A stretch of DNA of 64,000 bases from Cristatella mucedo (taxonomy: Eukaryota > Bryozoa > Phylactolaemata > Cristatellidae), in contig WPIO01000044.1 of the NCBI GenBank assembly GCA_009760855.2, forward strand, positions 1,931,393 through 1,995,392. The letters run 5' to 3'. The notes below the pieces were generated by a model. That model had not been told where the DNA came from, ran no database searches, and saw only the letters and a list, made by a program, of their open reading frames with translations. Positions within the stretch are counted from its first letter, which is position 1. Each line of letters starts with the position of its first letter. Position numbers and translations under genes: made by a program. Below are positions 42,175-56,100 of this stretch, piece by piece.

Positions 42175-43065
42175 CTCACAATCGGCTCTGCCAGCCTATC
42201 TCCTGTTAAATCTGCACGAAATCTCAGTATCCTGTTCCAAAGTGACTTTTCATTAGACAAACACAGCAGCTCCACAGTCAAGTCTCCCTACTTTTAGCTA
42301 CTTAACATTGCTAAAATTCGGGTTTGTTTAGACAGGGATACCTCATCTAAATTGGCTCAAACATTTGTGATATCCCGTCTCAACCTATGTAACTCACTGT
42401 TTGCTGGTCTACCGGCATGTGCAATCAGGTGCTTACTACCATGCAAAACTCTGCAGCTAGGCTTATGTGTTGCAGTTGCCACATTACACCACTTCTCACC
42501 CACCTGCAGTGGCTTCGTATCAAGCAGTGTATTGACTTTAGGGTTTTGTCACTCACTTTTAGGTTCCTTCATTCTCTGGCTTCAGCCTACCTATCAGATC
42601 AACTCTCTACCAGGCTAAGCATTGTACTGCCAACTTTTTGGAATCTAATCGTTTATCAATTCCTTGTAACCTCAAATCCTTTGGAGACCCATTCGTATGC
42701 TCCCAAAGCCTGGAACTCACTCCCGACTTGAGTCACGACATTACCTGACTTGACCACATTTAAAAAGAAACTAAAAATGCACCTATTTATCACAGCATAT
42801 AGTGGATCCATGTGATTCTTCCTTTTTTCCTTCATGTGCTTATGGATGCTAAAACTGTGCATGCTGCCACTAACCACACTAGCATGCTGACCCTGTGCAT
42901 GTCACGCTAATTATATTATTCATGTTGTTTATTGAGAATGCTACCACTAATCCTTCGATTGTGCTTCCTTTGCAGCAAATATAAAGTGCCTAGAAAGAGA
43001 TTCAGTTCTCTGAAGGGGCTATATCAAATGTGTAAGTAGTATTACTATTTTTTATTCTTATTCTT
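42175..43065 (+). mobile_element. L2-A LINE 3' part
   Basis: It parallels the 55.9-kb copy from SARNLSILFQSD to the 3' stem-loop, with stops and small deletions (RLMCCSCHITPLLTHLQWL, FLHSLASAYLSDQL). It ends in TTTTTATTCTTATTCTTATT. Confidence 0.88.
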
Positions 43066-43134
43066 ATTATAAAGCAGTCCGACTACTCAGTCAGTACTAA
43101 AGATATGAATTGCGCAGTGTAATTACAGTAAATA

Positions 43135-43220
43135 CAGTTTAAAGTACCTAGACAGAAATTGAGTTCTCTGAGGGCACTTTATCAAATGTCTTAGTATTGT
43201 TATTATTATTATCTCGCGTG
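43135..43220 (+). mobile_element. L2-A 3' stem-loop fragment
   Basis: A second, separate end follows the copy above: AAAGTACCTAGACAGAAATT, GAGTTCTCTGAGGGCAC, then TTATTATTATT. Confidence 0.6.
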
Positions 43221-43836
43221 GCCTGAAGCGATCCGAGCCGGCAAATTTCAGTTCTGCTATTTTAAATCCCTACCCACTCCACAAGCATGAACCTCGAAGA
43301 GAAGCTAGGCACTGGGCGAGAGGAAACATGAAGAACCACAGAGCTGCACAGTTTGTTCCACGAGCTTGATTTATGACACGCGATCGGATACTGAAAAGTG
43401 GCTTAATGCCAGCTTTACAAGACTTTGCTGCGGTCACATCAGTTTCAGAGGAGTCGTGAGCCAATTTTGGCAGCCTTTAAAATGTATTTCAATAATAAAA
43501 AATATAAGCAGCATCCAACAGCAAAGTCATTGCACAATAGTGCAGCCATATGCCTGCAGCAGATGCACAGCGATTACGTGCTGGGCGGTTCTGGGGCTAG
43601 CCTTTCGGAATCTTTGCTGGAAAGAACCAAAGGCAAGCACAAAACTACAGTACCTTTTCCCCTGTCAGGTCCCCACTCATGGCGTTTGTTTGCTACGACT
43701 GCAACAGCCACTCATCAAGGCAATGTATCTTGATCAAGACGACACATGCAACCCATAAATAATATGCCATTACGGCTGACGGTACACTGACTCAAAAATC
43801 TCATAGCAAAACTGCTGTCATTCATTAGCCGCTACT
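43221..43836. other. Probable 3' UTR or downstream flank of the coiled-coil gene
   Basis: It lies directly after the stop codon at 43837 (reading leftward). No clean AATAAA on the minus strand was found. Confidence 0.4.
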
Positions 43837-44182
43837 TCAAGTTGTAGAAGAGCATTGGCTGTCAGCAGAGCATAAGAAGGCATCACGGGTTGACTGCTTT
43901 GTCGGTAGTCGGTGCTGGCCAGCTGGAGTAGGAAATGTCTGGAGCTGTTGTTCGGAAACTAAGGGACTGGCGTCGAGCCTATTGGCCCAAGGCACTTGTC
44001 GTTGCATAACGGCAGCACCACTGGCCGTTTCTCTTGCATCGACTATGTGGACCGAGAGAGTCTGCTTGGCTGCTACAAGCTGGTGCAGTCGGGCATTATC
44101 CCGCAGTAGATGGTCAGCACGAGATTGACAAAGGAAGAGACAACGGGACTTCTCTTGCAGCTCCTCGTCCAATTCCATGATC
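43837..44182 (-). CDS. Coiled-coil gene exon f (last coding exon)
   Basis: This exon encodes one base completing Arg, then 115 codons and a stop. The first 45 or so residues (IMELDEELQEKSRCLFLCQS, RADHLLRDNARLHQLVAAKQ) continue the coiled coil. The rest (from about SVHIVDARETASG to DSQCSSTT) is low in heptads and looks like an unstructured tail. The acceptor is TTTGTTGCCAG. No good donor precedes the stop, so it is taken as the terminal exon. No clear AATAAA was found on this strand before the L2-A copy that ends near 43060. Confidence 0.62.
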
Positions 44183-47100
44183 CTGGCAACAAATAGGTTG
44201 GTACAAGAGAGGTGGGCGTGCAAGGCACCCACGAGCGATTGCAAGTCCGGTACCTATGAAATAGGGTCTGCAATGGGGCCTTTGGTAGCAATAACTGCCC
44301 AGCCTAGCAGTAACTGCCAATGTCAATTACATGATCTCTGTGCTCCAGCACACCAGAGGATGCACAGTAAGCTCCAGCATACCGTGAGCACTCTGCTCTC
44401 TGTGTAGATAAGCTTACCGATCGAGCACCACGGGAATCGCCATTTTGTTTGATCAGCAGCAGATACCGTCTAGGGCTCCCGCACCTTTGTTGATCATGAT
44501 CATTCTTTCCGGCGTTTAAGCATTGAACTTTTATGTTTTAGGCACATTCTGTCAACATGTTACGAGTGGTCGGCCCCCCCCCCGACAATGCTCAAGCATA
44601 AGCTTCACCCCTGAGGTTTAGTTGGAGGCTTGCTGTCGGAAGTCGCATAGGATTGTGCAGATTGGTCGTATATTGTTTAAAATTGTGTGCATCTAGCTTG
44701 CTTAGGTGTATTAAGTGTGCACATACAAAGGTAAAGGCTAGCTGATTCAACTGAGTTGCATATAGAGCAGTTGAAGAGCTGCAATGGCTATCACCCTGAT
44801 TGCTAGGGATGATAAAATATTGCCTGCTGCAGGACTCGAACCCACGTGGATACCTTATCTCTGGGTTAAGACCAACGGGGCAATGTGCATGTGTGTGAGC
44901 GTACATGTGTGTGAGCGTACATGTGTGAGCACTTGCACCCCAGCCCATCTCCTGTGTGTGGCATTAAATGGCTTTGTCCTTGGGTTTTAGCCCAGGGGTA
45001 TGGTGCTCACTCTTCACGAACCGGGTTGTGGGTTGGAGTCCTCCACTGGTCGATTCTTTATTGGCCACTTAATTCATTTCCTGACTGCAATCGGTTGTGG
45101 TAGTCATGAAGGCTTTCCTAAGCTATGTAAATGAGGCTGTTAAATCAGCTTACTCTTTACTCTTTTAATTGAGCATCAAATTCAGTTCCATCTACTTCTT
45201 GCGGTCTATTTCCGTTGCAAGGGTAAGGCACTGTCATTTCTAGTCACTTTAGTTTTGAACTACAAGCTTGCAAGATCTGTCGGATCCAAAGTATTTAACA
45301 CACTAGCTGTTTTGATCAACTGCCTCAAACCATGTTGGATAGACTATTCATTTAAAGAGCTCCTTTGCTCTGAAGTTCTCACACCAGCTCATGCTGATGC
45401 AGGTTTCTGCAAGCCTGCAAGACTGGCTTGAAAACCTATCACATTTGATTTACCTATAGAACCAGGGACTTGGCATTGCAAGATTAGTAAAAAATGTTAA
45501 TAACAGCAATAATACTACACTTGTATAACACCTTCAGAAAACTTAATCTCTTTCTAGGCACCTTACATTTGCTGCAAAGGAAGCATATTTATAAAGCACG
45601 GCAAAGCTTATAAGTAAAATCAAAATAAGAAGTATGTCCTCTAAAATACAGCTGAAGCAAAACAATTCAGAGTAAAAATTGCATATAGTTTTAATATTTG
45701 TCATACTTCGTTGTCAGACACATTGTTATTTTCTGCTAATCCTCAGAGCCTTGCTGCCTCAGCTGCTAAGAATGTATTACAGAACTGCTATTGGTTATAT
45801 TTCATTCGTATGTGTGTCTGTTAATATTGGTGCCGTCATAATAATATTCATGCTGCAAAGTATGGTCGTGATAGGATCGATATGCATCAGCAGTACTGGT
45901 TTGGCCCAGTGGTTAAGGTGCTCTCCCCCCCCCCACCAAGGTCCATCCGAGGTCGTGGGCTCGAGCCCCGAGGCATATGCAAAGCCCCTGAATAAAGATT
46001 AAGGTCTCTTAGGGTGCTATACAAACTAATTATAATGAATGATGAAAGCGGTGTCTGACACAATATCCCTATGCTTTAATGCATTGACAGAGGGATGAGA
46101 CCAGTGCATCACTCAGTAAAATAAATTATATGATGGCCATTGGTCATAGCACTTTTATGTGACTTGATATTTTCTAACTTGACAACAAACTAAGCCAGAT
46201 ACATTACAAAAGGGAACAAGACAGCACTAGCACTTCTAGACTAGACCGACTTGAGGAGAGCAAGAAGCTCTAGTTTGACCCCAGAGATAAGGTGCTCCCT
46301 TTTGACGAACAGCATCGTAGGCTCGATGCATATGCCCTGTGGCGTATGTGAAGCATCTGGATAGAGCTTGAATTCCCTTAGAGTGCTGTACAAATGAATT
46401 ATATCTAAACCATATTTAGAGGTACACGGCCTGTTATTGATTGCTCTCAAAATCAGAGGTCGTGAGCAACTACTGCACAATAAACCTATGTCTCTTTGCT
46501 CTCGGTGTGCAGGTAGTCGTGGTGCGCTTGCATCGATCAAGTCGCTAGCTTCTTGCTCCAACGCAGGAGGCATAGCTTGAGCTCTGTGCAGTATCGCATA
46601 TGAGCCTGATGAGCACTACTAGAAGACATCGTCGCAAATGTCGCCAATGTAGCAAATGTTGCCGATGTCACAAATGTTGCCGATGTTGCACAAGTTGCCA
46701 TTGTCACAATGACCACGAACGCTGCTCGTGCTTCACTCACCTGGCCTGCAGCTGCCACACCTCTTTAGCAGATTCCTTGTATCTAACTTCGATTGCTTCC
46801 CTGCAGTCGGCCTCCTGCTGTAAAGAAAGCTTGGTGGTCTTAAGCTCCGCTTCACCGGACGACACCTTCTCCTGCAGCTCTTGCTTAATTCTGGTGCAGG
46901 CTTCCCTAGAGAAGAAGTCGTGAAGTTCCTGCTGCATGTGAATCTCACAACCTCAGGTGAGCCTGCATCCATCACATTGCAACCACCACTGGGCATTTAT
47001 CTCACGAACTCAGTGCTTCATGAACTGGGGAGGTCACAGGAGCATAACAATATACTTTCACTTGGGCTCTCCATTTCAAAAGTCAAAGGTGGTCGCTCTG

Positions 47101-50100
47101 GCAGCAGCCTTATTAATACATTAGCATTAGCTACGTCCAACCTGTCCTCTGCTGCCAGCGGCACGTGCTGTCCCTGCATCTAATCAAAGCACAGACAGGT
47201 AGAGGGGTTGTCCATTTTATTGAATTCTTGGCAGTGAGATATAATTTGTGAGCCTAAATAGGCCTCTTAGCCCCGAGCCCAAGAAAGCACACTTTGTAAA
47301 CCCACCTGAATTTATCCTTTCTCATGCATACTGATCGGCAAACGAAACGATGCAGCCAGCTTAGTACCAGCAGCAACAATGCAGGATGAGCAGTGAATGA
47401 CGTGCTAGACATCATGCAAGTCACTGCCACAAGGCTGGTACTGCCGGGAGGCTCGTGGCATGCCAGCTGAGGCATGTGTACGAAAAACAGCTGCCCCGGC
47501 ACGTTAAGTTTCTCCTCATGTTTGCCACAGAGTCATAAAGACCACAGGGGGTACAATACAGGAGAGTTAATTATACATCACTCATAGCCTAAGCAGCCTT
47601 CGATTGGCACACAGTAGCCAATGGACTTAATTGCATACGACAAAGGGGAAGTGAGAACCATAGCTGAGTAAGGAGGACCATGCAGGAAGTAAGTAGCATA
47701 GAAGTGGCAGGGCAGAAAGGCTGGAAAGGCAATGGCAGCATCGGCAGCAGGAGAGAAGCTGATATTGCATACAAACTGTACAGTCTGGGACCAGCAAACC
47801 AAACACTTCCGCTGCCAACGGTCTATATATGAAAGAACGGTACGGCTGATTATTGTCCTGGGAAGGTCCGAAAGCAGGAGCGGCTGAGGCTGGTAGTAGC
47901 TCAGCTAGATGTGATGGAACAAACCCAAGTTGGTCAATGCATGTGTGACATCCAAACTCGACTTTAATCGCTCACTACTCAGAGGTCTTACGGTAAGTAA
48001 AATTAGACATTTGAAATGCAAAAGTAAAAATTCGTTGATAAAACAGCTTTATTTTTATAAAGTGGTAAAAGAGTATTGCCTGGTATCACTAGCTTGCAGT
48101 GGTTAATAAAGGATTGCCTACAGATGGTGCAAAACTCTGCCGCCAAGCTAGTATGTCGTGAGCATCACTATTGCCACATTACATTACTTCTTAGTGGCAG
48201 CTTGAACTAGCTAGTAATCAAGCAGCATATTGCCTTCAAGATTTTGGCATTTAATTTTAGGTCCGTTCATTCTCCTGCTCCAGCAAACCTATCTAAACTG
48301 CTTCCCAATCATACCCAGCCATACCACAGGTTCTTCTGGCTCAAGTCATTTAGCTGTGCCTCGAACCAACCTTAAATCATTTGGAGACCGTGCGTTGAGT
48401 GCATATGCTCCCAAAGCCTAGATCTTACTCCCGACCACATGGCGTGTCATGACATCTCCTGACTTGGTGACACTTAAAGAAAAGCTCCTCACATTATTTG
48501 CTGGGTCCACGTGAACTGTCTTACTGTGCTTATGCATACTGGCACTGTGCATGTTATCACAAATCAACTGGCACTGTGCACATTATCACTAATCAATTGA
48601 CATGCTTGCTTTGCAGTATATGTAAAGTGCCTAGAGATTCATTTCTGTTATGATGCTGTGTAAATTCCATTGCTTTGTATTTGGTCACGATTTTACAAGA
48701 TTCACGGAGAAGCAGAAAACTTATCTGTTTCTCAGTCTTTAATTTGTCCTTTGAGTCTTTGTGAGTGCTGAAATGGCTCTTATAATATCTAACCAATGTA
48801 TACACTTTCTTTCCAAAACTTCTTTAGGATCACAGAAAACGATTTCATTCTTTTGAAGTAATATATACATTTTCATTAACAATATCTTGCATCCATCTCC
48901 AACTGTAGAGGCTAAAACTGTTTGTAGCCGTGCAACTAGTGAGTTACCGTGGCATGGTCAAGAAAGAGCCTGGGGGCTAGTAAGACCTTAAGCTAGTTAT
49001 TGCTGTAACTAGTCCATAATCTGGACACGAATCAAACTGACAACTACCTGTGAATGCAGCTGACATTAATAAAACTCTAAAGTGTCAAGCATCGTTCAAA
49101 GAAGATACTGACAGTCCAAGTATTCGACGATAATAGTATTATATCACCTCAAATTAGGAGAAAAAAGTCATTCATTATAGTTCTCCGTATAAGGTCTCCA
49201 GCAAGGATTCAGGTTTTATCACCATTTATCCTAATCATAACAATGATGTATTTGTATGGCGCTGTCAGAGAACTAAATCTCTGTCTAGGCACTAGACTTA
49301 TGCTGTAAAGGAAGCAGGTCAATGCGGTTATTGGTAACCTTTTTTCAATACTAATAGTTTTTGCAATGTTATGTAGCTCAAAGCAGGTTGAATTGACTGT
49401 GGAGCTGATGTGGTCGTCTAGTGAAAGGTCGTTTAGGAACAGGCCACCTAGATTTCGTGCAGATGCAGATGCCATAGGAGATATGCTGGCAGAGGGATAC
49501 ATTTTTCAATTTCTGATTCGCACTATGATTTCCCACGACTATTAAGTTATTTTTAATGTCATCCAATTTGAGACGATTTGTTGCCATCCAAGGGAAGAGT
49601 TCAGCAATACATGCAGCAAGGGATTTTGGGAGAGTTTGCATTTTGGAATGCAGGGATGGATCAAAGCAAAAGTACAGCTGTGCGTCGTCCGCATAGAAAT
49701 GAAAGACTAGATTGTGCTTGTCACTTACATCTGTTACATAGATGCAGAGTATAAGTTGTGGAAAGACGTGGACCGAGTACAGAGCCTTGGGGTACCCCCT
49801 ACTTTGGAGGCTTCTTGGATGATTGCTGCCAATTGACATCAATGCTCTGGAATCTCCCACAGAAAGTGGGCCTTAACTATTGCAGTGCAGTGCTAGTGAT
49901 GCTCAGCGAGATGAGATGCACTCGAGAAGAACTTGGTGATCAATAGAATCAAATGCTGTCGAAAAATCAAGCAAGACACTCAGAGAGGCTCAACTTAAGT
50001 CTGTATTTCTGAGACGGTTGCTTGTTTTCTGAATCAATGCAGACTCTGTGGAATGATTAACTCTCATACCCGACACAAACTTACTTGATAGGCTTGCAGT

Positions 50101-53100
50101 TTAGATAAAAGAGTTTAGCTGGTCTTACACTACTCGTTGCAGTGTCTTTGATAGGACCGGTAAAGGGCAGCTGGGCAGAGGTTGATTAAGTTCTCTTGGT
50201 CCAGTGTTGCCTTCTTAACGAGTGCCCTAACAGCAGCCTTTTTGAAAGGTCCATAAACAATACCTTAAGTTAAGGACATATTTTTCATGTTAATTATGTG
50301 TGATCTATGCATCGCAGATGAAGAACTGAGGGTTTCGGGTCTTGAGGGCTATGTGTCTTCGGTGACTCCTAGATGAACTTCAAGATGAGGTCACTAGTGG
50401 CTGACTTGAATGCAAATATTGGGGTGCTGCAAACAATTGATGAAGAGGAGTCTCGTGGAGATATTACTTCAGGAGAGCAGTTCAGTGGATGATCTTGTTT
50501 GCTATGAACTCGGTAGCCAACAGACCTATGTCACGCAACAAAGAGAAAGGAAGATGCATAGCTGAGTCAGGAGAGCAGTTGGAGTAGTGAGTAGCGTGCA
50601 GTAGCAACCCAGGACTGCTGGAAAAAGTGTGCTATAGTCGGCAGCAGGAGAGTAGTTGTCGTTGCGTACTAATCGTGAAAGCGAGTTCCACAGTCTACGG
50701 CCTGCAGAGCAAAAGCTTCTGTCCTCAACGAAGTTTAAGCAGAGAAATGGAAAAGCTAACTTATTGTTCGCACAGGACCTGAGGGAATGAAGAGGTGGAA
50801 ACTGGTGCAGCAGTTCAGCTAGGCATGAAGAAGCCAAGCCGTAGCCGGCCTTGTGGGTCAGCGTAAGAACTTAGCTCTGTATCCGTTGATCAACCGGCAG
50901 CCATCCAAGCTCTTTCAGCAAAGAAGACACGCGGTCAACCTGTTGGATTTGTAAACTAGCCTTTTAGCTATATTATTGTCAGCTGCAGTGGCCTCGTGGC
51001 TTTTTTCGCAAGCCCATGAAAATGAGAATTACGATAATCTAGCCGAGACAGAACCGTGGAGCTAGTTTAAGTCTTTGCAAGCCACCATCAAAGACAGTTA
51101 TTAATATCTGATAGGAATCGGACGTGATGGCTAGCTGTGGAAGGGATCTTCTTAACGAATGTTTCAAAATGTATGCCGTTGTCGAAGACAACACTTAAAT
51201 TCCGAGCAGATTGCGATGGTGGCACAACAGCGTCACGCATTAGAAGAGCAATGCCTTCTAGTCCAGTTACATGCTTGTGGTGTCGTGCGAGCAACAGTTT
51301 TGTTTTTATCTTCGTTTAGTGTAAGGAAATTTGCCGGCATCCAGGATCGAACGTCTGCAAGGCAAGCATTCAATTTATCAGTTGCTGCAGCAGATTCCGA
51401 CGGTTTGAAGGACAAAGACAGCTGAGTTTCGTCAGGATAAAAGTGACCTATTCCTATTCCATAGGCCTGAATCATTTTCCCAGAAGTTGAGTATAAATCG
51501 AAAACAGTGAAGGATCGAGGATGGATCCTTGAGTGACTCCACGAGTGACTGGTCTGGTGGATAAGACCTGACCCCCAAAAGATACGGATTGAACAAGATC
51601 AGACAAGTACGTTTTAAACCATGCCAGGGCCTCATCTGCCAGATCGATCGTCATTCTCAGTCTTTCAAATATATCTTATCTATCTTTCAGATAAGAATGT
51701 TACAGAAGCAATCTGAAAAATCGTCATAAGTATCACTGGGTAAGGTTGTAACCTGGGAGTGGTTAAGCTGATGCTTCATGGTCAACATCAGCACTATTTT
51801 GATTACGCATCTATGATTAGGCAATGTTTTTATAGAGGCTATGCTTAGCTTTAGCTACAATAGATTGGGATAATCTACAGCAGTCCTCGCATGCCTGTTG
51901 ATGAACTGTCAGTCTTGATCGTGTGCATGCTTTCTCAAGCTTGTGCCTATTAGACCTTGCTAGTTTAATGTCCGTGGTAAACCATAGGCCATCTGGACGA
52001 GGTAGCAAACTGTGCTTAGTCAGAAGTGAAAACTCGTCAACGATTTCGGCTTGTGTCGTGTTGTAACATTCCACCAGTGAGGACAGGTCAGAAGGAGGAT
52101 TGGGCAGCAGGGCCAAGGAAGATAATTTCGTGCAGATACCATCAATGCCAAAGGTATTAAGTTTTCGCGATTCACAGATGATTCTGGGTTCCTAAGAGGG
52201 TAAAAACTGCAGACTAAATGAGATCAAAATTTGGTCAGATGTGCAGAATATGGTAGTAATAGTAGGAGACGATAGCGTACATTCGTGGGAGTTTATTTGA
52301 TCGAGTATGTGACCTTTGTTGCAAGCGGGGTCATACACATAAGCCACATCACAAGAAGAATCAGTCAGAGCAGGAAATTGGGTACTTAAGGCATCAGTCA
52401 GTTTTGAGGAAAGTCACCAAAATCCTGTACCAGGTGTCTGGAAGCCAAACGTTCGAATCCTGGATGTCAAAAAGGTAAAGTTCAGCTGATCCAACAGTCT
52501 TATTTATATAAGGACAGAAGATCATTTTTGCCTATCACTCATTCTTTCAGTATTCATTCATTCTTGTTGAGCCGTGATGGCACACTAGGTAAGGCGGTTG
52601 CTTTTCACGACGAGGTCATGGGTTCGAATCCTGCAGTGGGTGATTCTTTATTGCCACCACAAGCGGTGGTAATAGCAGTAAAGGCTCTTCTGTCGCTAAA
52701 CAAAAGAGGCTGTTAAATCAGCTTGCATTTATTTTCAGTAGCCAAACAGAATTACCACATCAGGGCTCGAACCCACGACATGAGTTGTGAAGTGGGAGCA
52801 CCTTACCCCAGTGCTAAGACATTAGGTCTAGTTCGTTGTCGAGGCGAATGAATATAAAAGTGACTGAAAAAATAGCCTGCAATGTAACCAAGGCTAGCAA
52901 ATGTGCTTTAGCAGATGCAGCTTATGGCAGCTTCGCCAAGCTCGAAGGCCACAACGTGACCATCGCCAGCCAGTCACAACCTAGTGGCTAAAGCAACTGC
53001 CACCTGCAGTGCCTGAACTAGGGCACATGTCACGTTGGATGTCTGACATTGATCTTGATCAGGTGAGTCAGCATGTGGCCATGCACCCAGCCACTGATTG

Positions 53101-56100
53101 GCAGCATTGAATCACAGCCCTGCACTTGACTATCACTAACAAGCACACTCGGCTAATGTATTCTGCCTGAGAAAGTTGTTTGGCTGGTATTGCAACACGA
53201 TAACTAATGTCGCAACCAAGCACTTGCACTTACAGAATGCACAAGAGCTGCCTGAACAAACAAACCCACATGCTAAGCTATTCTCACGTGCATGTGCTGA
53301 TGCGCTCGAGGAAGCATATGCAGCAATCAGTAAATGCACGTGCATGCTGGTGCCCACGTTGGGGTGTGCATTGCATGTGTGCATCTGTGCATGAAAGAGG
53401 CAAACGACGATAATAGCTCAGAAATATGCTTACACCTTAGGGTAGTCTTCTCAAACTAAGTTTAAAAAACGTAGTTTTCTCCTTCGACTCTGTGTCATGT
53501 GATCCCCAAAACATGTGGCTTATATTGCTTAAAAATGTGCCGCATTTCTGGGGTTGCAGCAGGCGGTCAACGTTCTTACTTTACGGTGCTGCGGAGATAT
53601 TTGGGTGAAAACTCTCAAAGTGTGTGGGGGTTCAAATTCAACGACACTGGTGAATGCCCTTCAATTTATAAAATTTTCGATACGAGCCCACGTGGGTTTG
53701 TCATTTAATAATAATAATAATAATAATAATAATTCATTTGATAAAGCGCCCTCATAGAACTTAATCTCTCTCTAGGTGCTTTACATTTGCTGCAAAGTGA
53801 AATGCAATTGAATGGTAAATAAAATCATGCTTGAAAAAACAAACGAAATGAATAATATGGTTAGGGGTGACATGCACAGGGTCAGCATGCAAATGTGGTT
53901 AGTGGCAGCATGCACAGTGTCAGCACCCATAAGCACATCAAGGACGAATCACAGGGACCCACTAAATGCTGTCCTAAGTAGGTGTGATTTTAGGTTCCTC
54001 TTAAAAGTGGTCAGGTCAGGGGATGTTCTGACGCAGGTCGGGAGAGAGTTCCAGGCTTTGGGAGCATATGAACTACATGAATGGTCTCCAAAGGATTTAA
54101 GGTTTGTATGAGGTATTTCTAGACTGTTGGATTCCGAAAAGCGGGTGGTACGATACTTAGCCTGATGGGGTAGTATATCTGAGAGATAGGCTGGAGCCAT
54201 AGAATGAAGGGACCTAAAATTGAGGGACAAAACCTTGAAGTCAATCCGTTGCTTGACTGGTAGCCAGTGCAGGTCGGCGTGAAGTGGAGTAATGTGGCAA
54301 CTGCGACGCTCACGACAGACAAGCCTAGGTGCAGAGTTTTCTCATTTCTATCGGACCCACTTTGTCATTACTCAAGGAGAGAAAAGTCGACGCTGTGTCC
54401 TGACTGGCGTAGACCATGGAAAGGAAAAAGTGGACAGAAGAGCAGACAGACATGAGGTGGCACGCCGGTGCCGGAAATCGCTCGTGTGATCTAGCCCTCA
54501 CTCTCAGGCTTTGCCGAACCCTTGGATTTGCATGCCTGGTTTTCTCATTTTTTCAATTCTCATTTCGTGCGGTCTGGCATCTTACTTCATAAGATCATTT
54601 CGGTTTGCCAAACGTCAAATTGAGGATGCTTTCCATAAAATTCAGCTCACTAAGTAGTACGTGTGAACTGGATATTCGAGTCATGGTGTTACATGTGCCC
54701 TGGTTTGGCAGTAAGGTTTAAGGTGCTCGGATTTGACTGACCGAAGTCGTGAGCTCGAGCCTTACGGCATATTAAAGCCCGTGTATAAAGATAATGTATA
54801 TAAGATAGTGTATATAAGTTCTCCTGGGTGCTATGCAAATTAATTATGCAATTAATCATACAGGTGCATATATACTTTTTACTTGGAAAATTTAGAATTG
54901 TTTCGTCGGCTTGTTAAAGCTAGTGGCTGAATAGTGCTTCGAGCCTGCCGCCAAAATGCAAGAGGTCTCTAGCAGAGGTGCAGGCTTTAGGAGTAACTTT
55001 TTTTTTAAATAGTCACACTTGAGGTGACATTTCACTTGTTGTCGGTCGGTAGAAAATTCATAGGTCTTTCCCGACACACAAAACAGGCATGCAAATCCAA
55101 GGGTTCGGCAAAGCCTGAGAGTGAGGGCTAGATCACACGAGCGATTTCCGGCACCGGCGTGCCACCTCATGTCTGTCTGCTCTTCTGTCCACTTTTTCCT
55201 TTCCACGGTCTACTCCAGTCAGGACACAGCGTCGACTTTTCTCTCCTTGAGTAATGACAAAGTGGGTCCAATAGATCGTCATCAGCTTCAAACCGGTTCT
55301 ATGTTTAAATTTAATCCAAACTAGAAAGAGTAGAGGAATTCAGCAGTGGACTCCAACCGGTAGTCGGTGAATAAATTAGAGTTGAATACCCCCTACATAA
55401 TGGGAGTCAGTACGATCTCAACTCCGGGGGGGGGGGGAATACCGAAACAGGCGGCAGCCGACAGTAAGCATCTACCAGCATAATAACGTTTTACCCCAAG
55501 AAATGCTGCCGAGGATTTCTTTAGAGGCCTTTATAGTCCATTAGTATATGCATGAGTCTCTGACACTCGCATTTGCTGTCGGCTGCTGCTCGGTTTTTGC
55601 TCTGCTACTGCGCAGCATCTGCACGTCAAGCCGGCAGTGGCTAATCAGGCAGCTGGCCGGGCCGACCTGAGGAGTGCTAAAGTGATTGCTCTTCACGACC
55701 CGGGTCTTGGGTTCGAGTCCTGCAGTAAGCGATCCTTTATTGCCCCCTGGAAGCGGTAGTTATAGCCATTAAGGCTCGTCTGCTGCTATGCAAATTATGC
55801 TGCTAAATCGGCTACCATATTTGTATTTTGTCCATGGGCCTTAGCCTAAAAGGAAAAGTGCTCACTTTTTCCGAACCAGCTCATGAGTTATCTAGGTGTC
55901 ATACTCCAAAGCGACCTCTCGTTAGACGACCACATCAGCTCCACAGTCAAATCAGCCTATTTTCAGCTTCGTAACATTGCTAAAATTAGGGCTTGTTTAG
56001 ATAAGGATACCACGTCCAAGTTGGTCCATGCATTCGTGACATCTCGTCTCCACTTCTGCAACTCACTGCTTACTGGCCTACCAGCATGTGCGATCAGGCG

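Noticed and set aside
44880-44935. GTGTGAGCGTACAT short tandem repeat as a regulatory site
   Set aside because: Two to three imperfect TG-rich units at a SINE-B edge; nothing beyond simple sequence.
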